Counted from the first letter of the stretch, positions 1 through 12,341 are shown. The stretch: DNA of 64,000 nt from Sphagnum magellanicum (GCA_021904315.1 CM038908.1:10870501-10934500), one strand, 5' to 3'. Notes: generated by a model from the letters alone, not told the origin. Made by a program: numbers and translations.

Positions 1-958
1 TGGGACATGTTAATAACAAAGTTTCACAAATTTTATCACAACATAAAGGACTGATGAATTGGTTAAAGAGTAGGTAGGTACATGTGGCTAAAGAGCTCAA
101 GGGTTCAACTCCTATTCCTTACATGCCTAAGGGAATATGTGAAGGTGGTGTACAACCTTAAACTATGGAATGTACAGGTACCCACCACAACCTAGGTGGG
201 TAATTAACATCTACCTATGAACCTATTTTATGACCCACCTACCTACATTTAATTTTTTTAATTAGGTACACATTTAAAAATTATAAAATTGACCCAAAAA
301 AATTGATGCCCAAAATTTTTGTTGGCTAATTTGACTAGTCAAATAATCCACTAGTTGATTAGTCAAAAAGACCACCAATCAAATCAATCATGTCAAAAAC
401 AACTTGACCAAAATGACTGAAGTTGTTTTTTTTACTAGTGTCCAATAGGGGTACTTTTTGGTCAAAATTTCCATTGAAAAAGTCATGATTTGTAGTAGGG
501 CTTTCTTTATCGATTTGTAGTTTCAAGTTTTTTGTGTTGTATGTTTTGTGACTTTGGAATCTTGAAGCTCTCAAGGATCCTAATGTTCTCAAGAATCATC
601 AAGTTTTCTTTTATGTTCATTTTGTGACCTAATTGAGCTTTGATTATGAAATTTGGAACTTTGTTTATTTTGTGATGTGGATGTTGAAGCTCTGCATGTT
701 GTTTCTTTTGTAACCTTGAGCCTTCAATTTGCACAGTATTTGTTTTCTTACTTAATGCCTTCTTTTAGATTTTTAAATTAAGCTTTCTATTCCAAGGCTT
801 CTTGAGTGTTGTTCCTTTTGTGGCATTGAACATTCTCCTTTGAAGATTGTCACAACATTTGTTTTGTAACCTAAGTCAACTTTCAACTTTCAAGTTTTAC
901 ATTATTTTCTTTCCTGACATAGTTTAACCAAATTGAAAGTTATGACCTAACATCTTCT
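1..958. other. AT-rich decayed sequence with an ACCTACC/GGTAGG cluster
   Basis: GTAGGTAGGTAC, CCTAGGTGGG and CCACCTACCTAC occur within 70-250. From about 500 to 900 a loose T-rich pattern (TTTTGTGACnTTGA) recurs, as in an eroded repeat. No gene is supported. Confidence 0.5.
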
Positions 959-1751
959 ATGGCTTTGGATTCGGGAAAATCAAAAGAAACCAAGAAGTGT
1001 TTGGCTTTTCTAGAACCCAATAATATGGCTATTCAAATAGTAAGCAAAAGGCAAAGAGAGAAGTTGGGTAGGGTCAGCTAGACATTAAGGAAAGCATCAT
1101 GAACTTTTGATGACTTCCACAAGAATTTGAAATTGAGCAATATTGGCATAGACCTACGAAGACTCTAGATTCTAACCTTGTTACACATGTAAAATTAAAG
1201 AAAATGTTTGGGAAGCAGGAGTAGAATGGCTTTAAGCCCATGCCTAATGAACATTTGATTGTTGCTAGTTGTGATGTTCTTTTGAAACTTTATGAAAGTA
1301 TGTATGTACACATCCCCATGATAATGGTTAGTATTTTGCAATTTTTTTCAAAGGTTGGTTGGCCCATTGCAATGGCCACAAAGTGAATTGGACCCATTAT
1401 GCTTATGGTTATGTGCAATTGCAAATGAAAAAGGCCACTCATGCTACTTCTAGGCCTAAAAGTAATAATTGTAGCTTGACAGGCGCAAAGTCCAATGCCA
1501 TTTTGCTTCCATATTCTAGCTACAAGATAGAATCTTACAATGGGGATGATGAAGGTTCAAAGTTTATACTTAGGGAGAGGAACATTGCCATTATTTTCCT
1601 CCCCCATGAAGTTGCTTTGAAAAAAGTGTTGTCACATGCTAAGGTTGCAAAAAAAGACCTTGGTCCCACAACAATAGGCTTGGGAAAAGAGATAGCAGAA
1701 CTTGAATGCAAGGCCATGCTTTGGCTGACAACATCCAAGATAAGGTGTTGA
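959..1751 (+). pseudogene. Possible coding relic, family not recognised
   Basis: Broken open frames follow one another on the plus strand: 40 codons from an ATG at 959, a 1240-1370 stretch (NEHLIVASCDVLLKLYES), and a 130-codon frame at 1359-1751 containing KFILRERNIAIIFLPHEV. Composition is less AT-extreme and more protein-like than the flanks. It may derive from a transposable-element protein, but no motif names it. Confidence 0.3.
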
Positions 1752-2639
1752 CATTGGAAAAGAGAAACAGAAAATGGAGCCTCAACAATTATTGCTACAA
1801 TCCTTGAAGTAAGCAATTCAAGTTAAAGAAAGTGAAACATGCTTGACATCAAATTTAGGTTTGTGTCAAAGCATTATTGATGATGCAAGCTACTTTCTTT
1901 CTACTTCAATTGATGAGCTACAAGGGGTTGAAATGAAAGTAATCAATTTACAGTATGCAGTGGACTTGCTAATTAACAAAGTGGAGGGGAAAAAAAAAGC
2001 TTTTAGATATTTCTAAAAGGTTCCAAGAGTCAAAATTGGAGTTCAGACCTTGGATCATAGGTTGGGCAGTAGCAAAGTATGGATTGATTGATTGGTCCAT
2101 CAAATCCAACTCATGACCTATGGAAATGGAATGACTCCCATTCCCCTTCCCACTGAAAATCCTCCTACTACTCGTGTAGGAGATTCATAGTTGGTGCTTG
2201 TCACAAATTGTGCAATTTGTGGGTTCTATTATGCATGCAAAAATATTGTTGTTACATCATGTGGTTGAACTTACCACTTGTTTTGCATGGCTATACATAT
2301 GGAAAACAAAACCATTGTTTGTGCTAGTGCCACTTGTGGGAAGCCTTTGGATACAAATTGGCTTACAACCATGGAATTATAGCGAGTGAGCATGTTGTTG
2401 AAGTGGTCCAATCCAAATTTTACCAAATGTGACATTCAACCCAATGATTGGACACAAATTGTAAGTTTCTCCATATCATTTTCTTTTCAATTGCAAGTTT
2501 ATAACATAGACATGTTTTTAAATTAATACTTGTTAGCTTGGCCAACTAAATTGTAAAATATGGACATGGGCAGCAAGTCATTTTCAAGTATGAACATTAT
2601 CTCAAAGTATAGTAACACATCTTCAACTATAAGGTTTAC
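1752..2639. other. Unassigned AT-rich sequence
   Basis: Short frames only (for example 2198-2389, 63 codons). I see no domain, repeat or element boundary. Confidence 0.4.
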
Positions 2640-3290
2640 TAGACTGTAAGTACACTAAGTGTTGTGCAAGTGGTTTTTGTGACCTCCAAGTATAAGAATT
2701 GACATTTGAACAAGGACAAATGTCTTCCAAGTGGAACAACATGTTTGCAAATATGAGAGATAGCCTACCTAGTACTTTTCATGTCTTTCAAGTGGGACAA
2801 AACCTTTCCAAGAAAGACAAGTATCTTGCCTAGTAGGTTTAGTGCCTTCCAAGTGGGGTAGTAGGTATTGAAAGCATGTCAAGTACCCTACCCACTAATT
2901 CAAATGCCTTTGAAGTGGGCAGTAAGCTTGCAAGTATACCAAGTAATCTTACTAGTAGTCCTAATGCCTTCCAAGTGAGACAAATAGATTTATAAGTTGA
3001 ATAATAACATTGTCTAGTAGTTTTGAGTTCTTTCAAGTGGGAAACTGTTTTATAAATGGGACAAGTAGTACTATGCCCAGTAGTTCTAGTGGCTTCTAAG
3101 TGGGACAATTTAGGTATGTAAATAATTAAGTAACCTAGGCTAAGTAGTTTTGGTGCCAAGTTTAAGTGAGATAGTTTAGGTTTGTAAGTAGTTAAGTACC
3201 TTGCCAATTAATTATAGTTGGAATGCCAACGAGTCTATAAGTAAGATCTGAATCTTTACCTTGCCCAATATTGATAAGGTCTTGCAAGTT
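2640..3290. repeat. Minisatellite with about 62-bp units
   Basis: Unit starts marked by (C)TAGTAG-like sequence fall at about 2770, 2831, 2891, 2953, 3015, 3079, 3142 and 3205, giving steps of 60-64 bp. A consensus runs roughly TAGTTCTAATGCCTTCCAAG, then TGGGACA and a GTAAGTA..ACAAGTA..CTTGCC block. Units are diverged. A minus-strand frame of 122 codons (3207-2839) only mirrors the array, as its peptide repeats every 20-21 residues. Confidence 0.85.
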
Positions 3291-3746
3291 ATGTTTGTTG
3301 TCTATGTACATTAGGGGATAAGCCCAGCCTTATAATATCCTTGTGTCTTTCACACTACTATAAGTGTATGCAAGTAGGAAACATGTTTTGTAGAATGCTT
3401 TCAAGGTCTTGCAAGTAATGGCAACAAGTATATATATGCACAAACATGACAAATACTCAATGCATGTTCAATGTTTGTCAAATACAAAAACATTTATGTC
3501 CAATGGTTTTAACATCTTCCACTTATATAAGAATTGGTTTACATGTATGAATTTGAGGAACACTGGTGGGTTTTTTGCATGTATTAATTCCAATAGGAAT
3601 AAGTAAAATTTTAATGCTTCAAGTACGTATAGTTTTGGTCAATCAAGTTATAATTTCAAATCGAAATCGTATGTATAAGGATTTGGCAATTGACCCAAAC
3701 ACTTGTGTGAGTGTATGTACTATGTTTTTTATAGTGCAAAATTTTC

Positions 3747-4247
3747 ATGTTGGAGGAGGTTCAGAATTGTCGTTTAGCTCATCTGGTTTGGCACATGTGC
3801 CTCCATTGGAAAAATATGGTCAACAAATGGGTGTTGAATAATCAACCCCATTGGATTTTAGGTCATTGCCTCATCCCAATTCTTTGGCATCAAATTGTGA
3901 AAAAGTGTGAAAAAGAATCTAAAAAAGAAGATAATCCTCCAGAATCCAACATGGAGGATTATCAATTCAATGATGAAGTTGTCCATAGCCCCCAAAAAAG
4001 TCCCCTCCCTTCCTTTGTACATGTGACTCATGTGGTTGCGACAACAAGTGCAAATAATACAACATCAATTTTTAAAATGGCACCAATGAAAAAACTTGAT
4101 ATTCCGACCTTGGCCACACCAACTACAATGATTTCTACTTTTATTGTGGAGCATGTTCACAATAATTGCAACTTTGGAGGTCCTTCACAAGGTCAAATTA
4201 GGGAGGACCTTGAAGGACAAGGACACATAGGGGCGAAAGCACATTAG
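3747..4247 (+). pseudogene. 166-codon open frame, possibly element-derived
   Basis: This ATG-started frame is among the longest in the repeat-rich part. Its first third is Trp/His-rich, followed by an acidic-basic stretch (KKCEKESKKEDNPPESN) and a Thr/Ser-rich tail. No domain is recognisable, and its last codons run into repeat family C. It is probably a chance or decayed frame. Confidence 0.25.
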
Positions 4248-4864
4248 GGTGTCACAATTTTGATGAATTAGAGTCCCTTTTCAAAGTCCTTTTCTAGTGT
4301 AGTTGAAAGCTAACTTAAAATATAAATATTTAGATGATATTGAAAGTAAATTTTTTTTTCATTTCAAATTTCAAATCATGATGTTATAAGACATATAAAA
4401 AATATCACAAAAGAAACTTTTTTTTAATAGTTTTTTTAAATGCTTAAAAAAACTTTAAAAATAATTATGGTTTTTGGGATTTTAAAAAGTCCATAACATA
4501 ATAAATTAAAATCACATTCCATTCATTCAATGGATTTTTAGTTTCTTAAACATGATTCATCAAATATCCCAAAGTTTCAAACACATAAGATTAACACATT
4601 GTAAGATAAAAATCTATATCCATGAGTTTTGCAAGTGTGACAAAAAGTGTGGGCAAAATTCAAAAGTCCATTACTTATTGGCTACCCATGATTTTGATTT
4701 GATTTTTTCATTCTTGGGAGGTTGATTAAGATAGCTTTAGATAAGTGAGTCCCTTTTTCTACTATTTCAATGAATTTTATTTTATTTATTTTCTTATATC
4801 TAGGGAATGCAAGAAAAATTGCCATTGTGATGTCCATATAAGGTCATCGTAGTGTGCAAACACC
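4232..4864 (+). repeat. Dispersed repeat family C, copy 1
   Basis: A direct repeat of 33316-33941. Both copies begin GGCGAAAGCACATTAGGGTG and end near GTAGTGTGCAAACACC. Internally they share a CAAAGTCCTTTTCTAGTGTAG block, a GTGTGGGCAAAATTC block and a GATAGCTTTAGATAAGT block. The sharp, shared left edge suggests an element end or a break point. Confidence 0.9.
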
Positions 4865-5917
4865 TGTAGGTGTAGTTCTAGGAAAGCCAAAAAGGCCTAG
4901 TTCAAAGGAAAAGAACATGGAGGATTTTTTTGGTGATAATGAAAATGACATTACAAATGAAGCTTCTTGACTATACCAACAAAAAAGGCTGGGGGCAAAA
5001 GTGTCGCAAGCCCAATGAGCTAATTAAAAAAACTATTATACTTACTCGGTATGTTGCCCCTATTGAGGCAAACACTCGTTGTCTTTGTCAATAGCCAAAG
5101 TAAGTAGTCATCATGCCCCTCCATTATTTGTTCTTTCCATCCAAAATGCATAAGACATGTGAATAACCTATTTAACATGATCATTTTCACTTATTAGAAG
5201 TTGAATAATTGTTGTGTAGATACAAAGGATAGTGAAGTAAGGCAACAACCTACAATAGCTCCATTGCCAAGTTGAGATTTGGGATGAAGTGCTACAATGC
5301 ATGTATTTAGCTTGCTTCCAATGCACCATGTAAGGATCACATCCCCTTTGTTTATTTCTATTAGATATGTACACCATGAGGTATTTCCTCATTTGGTTAA
5401 TGAAGATCTTGTTCAATGGTTTTCATTTATTTCTGTAAAAATGTTGAAGTTATTTTTAACTTTTTGAGTGTCAAATTTTGGAATGTAATTAAAAAATATA
5501 AATCACATTACAAAATTGAGACATTTTGCTTATGGATCATGGATGCATCCTTGGAACTATGTTCTATTGGTAGAATATTAAAAGTTCCCTAGCTAGATTT
5601 CCATATTTTCTTCACTTAGGGCCCTCTTTTTCTCTCAAAGTTGACTATCCCTTTTAATTACATTTCATAGTTAAGCTCCCTACAAGCTTCTAGCAAATAA
5701 TGCTAAAACATAGCAATTATTTCTAGTTTAGCTTTTTGTGGCACATAATTGAAAATGCAAGTGCAGAAGGTTAGAGTGCATTACACATGTGACTAAATCA
5801 CTTACAAGAATTGGTGATAAGTTCATATTTCTACTCTTATGGGAGCTTTATTTTCCTTGACCTACCCATCAAGCTTAAGCATATTGAAAATTTTACAAAA
5901 TATGTATTTAGACATAG
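4865..5917. other. Unassigned AT-rich sequence
   Basis: Nothing beyond short frames. A minus-strand 82-codon frame (5416-5168) has no family feature. Confidence 0.4.
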
Positions 5918-6061
5918 AATTTGTGTGGACCAGAAGGTGCATTCATTATTGATGTTGTGGACATGATTTTTTCTGATCCACGGGGCCACTTGGAAGGTCT
6001 TCGGGCAATTGAGGAGCTAGCAACAATTTTTATTCATGCACTTACAAATTTGACTTGTTAA
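5918..6061 (+). pseudogene. 47-codon coding relic, unidentified
   Basis: Between a TAG (5915) and a TAA (6059) an uninterrupted frame reads as a normal soluble peptide (PEGAFIIDVVDMIF, then RGHLEGLRAIEELATIF), with higher GC than the DNA around it. Balanced acidic and aliphatic composition is unusual for this AT-rich region. It may be one exon or fragment of a dead gene or element. Confidence 0.3.
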
Positions 6062-9000
6062 ACAAGTTTTTCCACATACTTGATGGATTTTCACAAATTA
6101 TTTTCAACTTCCACTAGAGATAGACAATTGGAAATATGGTCAACTTCAAGAATAGATTGTTTAAAGAAAATTCAGAATGTAGAAAATCTAGATTGTGTAT
6201 GTTTGCAAACTATGGGACTACTCACTTAACCATTTATAATAGAATGTTGAAGGCCCTTTCTTGAGAAATGATTATTAGGAAAAGGAAATTTCTTATTTAA
6301 CAAATCGGTATGTAATAGAGAAAGTGATTTGACAAGACTAGGCATTACTATAAATCAATTTGACAAATTGCAAAGTGACTTGACAAAGCAATAAGTAATG
6401 TAGTCAAATCTAGATGTAACAACATAGCAAGTAATACAAATCAACTTACTAGAGTCGAAATGTCAAGGGCAATTAGATGGTTAGAATTGTTAGTTGGACT
6501 ATAAAAGGGAGAAAATAGTAATGTCTAGGGGGGTTATTGACACTTTTGTAAGTGAGGACTTTTGATAGAGACCCACATTTTTGTGTACTTTGGGGGTTGG
6601 TGAATAATAAAAACTTTTTTTTCCTACAAACTTATTTCTCCCCTCATTTCATGGTGTGTGATGATAATTTACTTATGTCCAAGTTGTTGTATTTACATGG
6701 TATCTACTACAATGTGATAGGACAAGACCTTAGCCATGACATTTTATTTTAATTTAACTAATATATTTAAAGAGAAGTGACAAAAAGTATTCCTTACACT
6801 GATGGGGATGGTGATGTTCAATCCTAGAGTTGTAGAGGATGTAATGTATCCTAGCTTATTGATCAACTATTGAGAAATCACTAAAACTTAGGTCCATGCA
6901 GACTAATTAAGTTTCTAAAAGTCTTTTTGGAAATGGGGAGGGTCTAGGTATTCAAACCAATAAGTATTTGATGAGTCCATTGTTGAACAACATTTGTTTT
7001 GTCCTGACAGTAAATCTTGTGATCTTCATGATATGAATCAACTGGTTGTTTCCTAAATTCCCCTTTCATGTAAAAACTATCACCTGGAAAGTGGAAAGGT
7101 TGATGACCTTTTGTTTTTGTAAATCATAAATTATAGCTTTGCAAAACAAATTATGTTGTGGTTCAGCTACACTTAGTGCTCTTGTATGAAATTTGTGATG
7201 GTAGAATTTGGTATTCATTTTCCTTCACTAAAGCCTTTTTCTTTGAGAAAAAGATTTTTTGGGGGAAAACCTCAGCATGTGTAGTAATAATATAATTTTT
7301 GTGGAACTTGCTATTCAACTACCATAGAGGCTGAAAATGGACATGTTCAAACTTTAGCCTTTTTTTCTAGTTACCTCTTGATGAAGAACAATTAATTTCC
7401 ATTTAATGTTGTTTGTTTGGACTTTGGAGTTAACACCCCATTGTCCATAGTAATTAAAAACTTGAGGAACTTGCTACCATTTCCATACTAACTTGAAGTT
7501 TTTGTAAGCTGATGATTTCCACCAAAGTAGTAATATGACATGTACACTGTATTTTGGATGAATTATATTAGTCAAATTGTGTTGAAGGGCATGGAAATTG
7601 GGCTAGCATAAAGTGGTCTCTAAGAGGATATGTAAAAAAAACTATTGTTTTAGATTGGTGAACTATAATGATTGGGATGAGTGGTGACATTGAAATAGTC
7701 CTTCATTTTACATTGTCCACTTGTTCACATTTATAGGTGGGAATGAAGGAATACTTAAGATTGTATGTTGGATGTGGTAAATACTTATATAAGCCTGAAT
7801 AAGGGGTATGGGTGAAGATGCTACTAGATTGCAATATGATTTAAAGTGTCCAAGCATATGGCCTGATTTTTCCTAGGGAGATACCACCAAAGTTCCATTG
7901 CAAGTTCCACATTTCAGTGTGAAGTAATTATTTTATTTTTGAAGATTTCATGTTGAAAAACATATATATTTTTGAGTATTCTAAAAGGTTTTCTTGATAT
8001 TGTTTCACAAAGTTTTGTTTTTTGAAAAAAATTTGTTGAAAATTTCAACATTTTTGAAAATAATATAATTAGTGTTGATGTGTTGAGGTATTATAATAGA
8101 ATCATTCTCACAACTCCTCATGAACCCAAAGATTTGCCCTATTTGTTAGGCAATAGCCACTAGGATTTTAAGTGGAATTAATTTTTTTAATATTGAGGTC
8201 CTAAACAATGTTATGTGGTCATTTGAATTAATAAATGACCGATGGTTCCCAATTTTTAAAATAATTCAAAATCAAAAAATTGCTAATCTCATTTTTTAAA
8301 AAACAAATCAAAATCAAAGAACCGTTGGTCCTAGTTTATTTGAAAACTTATAAAGAATTGGTGGTTTGAATGAAAGAAGTGGTGATTTTTGGGCCAGTTG
8401 TTTGATTTTCTTTTTAAAAATTGATATATGTGGTTATGAATCAAAATTGATTCCTTGATTTTTTTGAGATCCATTGTTATGAATCAAAATTGGTTCTTTA
8501 ATTTTTTTTGAGAATCATGGTTATAATCCTAACAATTACCTAATAACCTCTAGGGCTTTGTTATTTTATCATTTAATAACCACACAAGGACCAATCCTAA
8601 AAACCCATTGAATAAAATAAACTATTAATTAATTGAAAATATTCCAAATTTAGAAGTTCAAGTTTGCTTTATTAATGTTTTTGTGTTGTGTTATGGATGT
8701 GATTTGTGATCCATGTTTCTTACTTTGGTTACCCTTTTTAGTTTTAAAAATGGATCATTGTGAGTATACCAAAAGCTTGCATAAATATGTTATAGTATTG
8801 GGTGTAGTCATGCTAATAGGAACCAAAAGCAATTGTAACCACTACTTAATTTTGTGTTTTTTACACCAAATTTTTTTGAAAAATAATTTTAATTTGAAAA
8901 TAAGTTAAAAATTTTGCACATTATCAAATTGAATATTTTACTCTACAAATGTCCAAAATATGAAATTATTTCATTAACATTTGAACTCTTCAAAAATAGT

Positions 9001-10053
9001 GTAATATCCATGTAACCATTGTTTTTAAACAATAAAAGGACTTGTAAATAAACTTGGAAAACTTTGAAAATAACATATTTTTTGCAAATTTTTAACACAA
9101 ACCTTAAGAAAGTAGTAATTTTTTTAAAAATATATTTAAAAAGAATTTTTTGAAGAATTTTTCCAAAAAATTCCCCAAAAAGTAGTCACCTAAGTGGGTA
9201 GGAGGGTGCAAGTACGTAAATAGGTTCCAACAAGATTACTTTACAAAAGGACTAAGTCCCTTTTAGTCATTTTTCATGTTTTCATATGAAAGCATTTTTG
9301 AATGAAATCTTTTGCAACTTGTTATTAAAAATACATATAGTTGCCCAAATAGATCAAATGTTTTGTGTTAAACATTGTTAAATAAATATGAATTTTTCAA
9401 AATGTGTAAATTTGCCAAATTTTTCATCTCATCTTAAAAACTTATCATAATCTTGAATCATACCAAAATATGTTAACTACTTTAGGTTTTTGTTTCTTAT
9501 ATCATAAACTATAACTTTGTTTTGTGGGTCATGCACATACACCCCATTCACATGTGGTAAAGGACTTTTGAAATTTAAATTTTAAAAAAAATACTTTGAA
9601 TTTCTAAATTTTAAAATTCCATATCTTTTAAATTGTGAGTGTTTTTTTAATTTGGGTAATAGGTTATTATAATCTAAATTTTTTTTACCATCAAAATTAT
9701 GTTATTACAATAGTCCTTTACCTAGTCCTTTGTAAAATTAACCCCAATTTGACATAGCACCTATTCAAGTTCAAACCTCCTTTTTTTTAACCAAAGACCA
9801 AATTTTGATTTAATGAATTTTTAATTTGAATTCCTCAACATTCATATTGGTCATTTAGCACAACTTGGAATGATTAACATAATTTTAAAATGTCAAGGAA
9901 AAAAATATGTTAAAAAGTTAATAGTTTTCACCACTATTTGACATGATTTTTAGCTCCTATTTCTGTATTCGCACCTAGGAGTGGCTCCTATTAGCATGAA
10001 TGCACCCTAGTATGTGCTAGTGTTGCGAGGATATCATTTTTAAAAATTTGTAA
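6062..10053. other. AT-rich decayed sequence, no gene
   Basis: A possible LTR-promoter-like stretch (CTATAAAAGGGAG at about 6500, then AATAATAAAAAC near 6603-6616) is the only regulatory-looking signal. A two-copy 62-bp tandem (TTATGAATCAAAATTGRTTC) lies at about 8435-8520. Confidence 0.4.
9010..9190 (+). repeat. Weak dispersed repeat family D, copy 1
   Basis: Shares TTTTAAACAATAAAA, AACTTGTAAAT, a TTTTTAACA.AAACCTTAA block and TTTTTTGAAGA with 32130-32310, in the same orientation. Both copies are AT-rich and clearly old. No class can be named. Confidence 0.6.
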
Positions 10054-10205
10054 CACTACTAGAAATTTTGTCTTTTGCAACTTGTCTTATGCAACTAAAA
10101 AATGTCTTATGCAACTGCACATGTTGCATGCAACTCCAAAATAGTTGCATGTGAGATTTTTTAGTTGCATAAGACAAGTTGCAAAAGACAAAATTTCTAG
10201 TAGTG
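10054..10205. mobile_element. CACTA-type MITE, 152 bp, perfect 50-nt terminal inverted repeats
   Basis: The ends read CACTACTAGAAATTTTG and its exact reverse complement, and the arms match base for base over 50 nt (10054-10103 and 10156-10205). Both sides carry TAA (10051-10053 and 10206-10208), the 3-bp target-site duplication expected for CACTA (En/Spm) transposons. The 52-bp centre has no coding capacity. Direct GTCTTATGCAACT units occur inside the left half. The identical arms suggest a young insertion and would let a transcript fold into a long hairpin. Confidence 0.93.
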
Positions 10206-11056
10206 TAAATTTCAGTTTTTAAAACAATTAAAAAAAATTGGGTGCAATTTTAAATTTATTTGTTAAGTTTTTCAAATTATAATATTCATCAAGGATATAT
10301 ATTTTTAAAATTAACATTCAAATTTCACACTTCTATATATTTTAGAAAATAATATCCATTGAATATCAAGTTGATTCTCATAGCCTAGATAACAAAATTC
10401 AAGAATTTTATTCCAAAGTAGCAACAACACGAAGGGAAACGTTAGCAACATAATGTTACATGTCCAAATTTCATAACCTTGAAATTTGATGATTAGGATA
10501 TGACCTTGAAGATCATTGATTTTTTAATGTTTTACATGATATCTAGGTTTGATATTTAAGTTTTTGGAATATCTACCCAACACAGGTGTGTACCTATCTA
10601 TATTGTGTGGGTACTTTGGTTTTGTGAGAATAATCATTAAATTGGTGGGTGTCTAAGGTTTTTTGTTTTTGATGCAAGTGTTATCTAATGTAGCAATAAA
10701 GGGGGCATGGATTGCGTCTTTTGTTGTCCCATTAAAGTGATTAAAAGAGTTTCCATACGTATGAAATACATACTAAGATGTCTACCCATCTGAATACATA
10801 CTATATACAACTTAACATTATTGTCCATTTAGCTTTTGATATGGAAATGAAACAAACAATATACAAGAAATGCCATGACATTGGTAATAATGAGATGCAT
10901 AGGCCAACAAACTACCTAATCTAGTGCTTGCAGCACTTAAAAGGTTTGATTATCTTGGAGTGTAGGCTAGTGGTGTTGTTTGTGGTTTTAAGTACCCATA
11001 CCCTACCTACCCATCATGAGCATATGCTTCTTCTACTATGCTACTGCTCAATTGTC

Positions 11057-11310
11057 CAAAACAAAACTTCAATTCATCACCACTTTCATTAGAAGCCACT
11101 TGTGAAATCATGCACCATCATCTAAACAAAAACTTCAATTCATCATCACTTTCATCACAAGCCATTGTGCAATCATGCACCACACCTTTGATTACTTGCA
11201 TATCCATTCATTTTCTTCATTCAAACAAAAACTTCAATTCACCATCACTTTATCATAACTTGAAGCCATTGTGAAATCATGCACCACATTTTTGATTACT
11301 TGCATATCTA
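11057..11310 (+). repeat. Short tandem repeat, three copies at 66- and 99-bp spacing
   Basis: ACTTCAATTCATC.(C/T)CAC starts at 11066, 11132 and 11231 (the third reads ATTCACC), each followed by an AAGCCA.TTGTGMAATCATGCACCA block. Copies 2 and 3 also share a TTTGATTACTTGCATATC segment. An open frame (11038-11274) follows the repeat and is not a credible gene. Confidence 0.8.
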
Positions 11311-12264
11311 TTCATTAAGTTTTAATCACACGTACCATTTTTTCTTTTTCTTCCGGGTATCTTTTTTGAAGGTGGGGAAGAGATGACATGTCCTTGGAAA
11401 AAGTTTGCAATGCGGTGGGAAGGTGGCTTATAAGTTATAATTTTGTCATCTAGGAGCATCTCCATCAACATTATGTATGATGGCTTGTACACAACTTTTT
11501 TGAATGAAATATAACCTTAAAATAATGTGAAATTGAGTTTGGACTTATAATTATGTGTGTGATATGATGATCTCCATAAAAAGATGATTTCTTATTGGCC
11601 AACTATAATGATTAGTTGAGATGATGGCATTTCAAAATATTTATGGGTCCATTAACAGTTGGGGTACCAAAAAAGGAAAAAAAGACTTAAGGAATTCTTA
11701 AAGCTACTTTTTACAAATAACATTTACATGAAACAAACTTAAGTGAGAAAAATTGAATAGTCCAATATAAGATAACTCATGTGTTAGTGGTGATTTTTCA
11801 AATTTGTACATGATTGTGTATGAATATTTTGGTTTAATGTTAAAAATGCAAAAAATCCCAAAATGAGTTTTAATGGACAACCAAACATGTTTTTTAGCAA
11901 GATTATTTCCTCTACATGTGATGTGCATCTAAAGCTAGACATTTTGAACCCATTGAACATAATTTTTTTATCAAATGGCTTAAAAGATGAGTCCTTTGCC
12001 TTGCAACCCTTTCCTTCAAAATTTCAAGAATTTGAAATTTTTGTATGATTTTTTTTTCATCAGTTCATCCAATGAACATGTACTTTTATAAAATTTGCAA
12101 TATGTTGGACTTTGCATATTACAAAACATGTCATAGGGACTCATTGATTTAAAAATGTGACAACCAAGTAGCCTCGTCTTTGGAAATAAGTTTTTTCTTA
12201 AGGCCAAGGTGGTTCCTTGATTTTCCTTTTTTTTATAAAAAAATTGACCTTCTCCATAAAGGAC
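11311..12264. other. Unassigned AT-rich sequence
   Basis: Only short overlapping frames on both strands (11704-12267) with no domain. These are typical of AT-rich DNA with few stops by chance. Confidence 0.4.
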
Positions 12265-12341
12265 CACTTTCCATTACCTTGCTATCATCACAATTTGAGA
12301 AACTATCTCCAATTGTGATGACAATAAGGTAAAAGAAAGTG
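12265..12341. repeat. Fold-back inverted repeat, 36-nt arms, 5-nt loop
   Basis: Left arm 12265-12300 and right arm 12306-12341 are imperfect reverse complements, sharing CACTTTC, TACCTT, TCATCACAATT and GAGA blocks with a few mismatches. It could be a MITE remnant or a small-RNA hairpin. No target duplication is obvious. Confidence 0.7.

Noticed and set aside
2839-3207. 122-codon minus-strand open frame
   Set aside because: It mirrors the 62-bp minisatellite. The peptide repeats every 20-21 residues with no domain.
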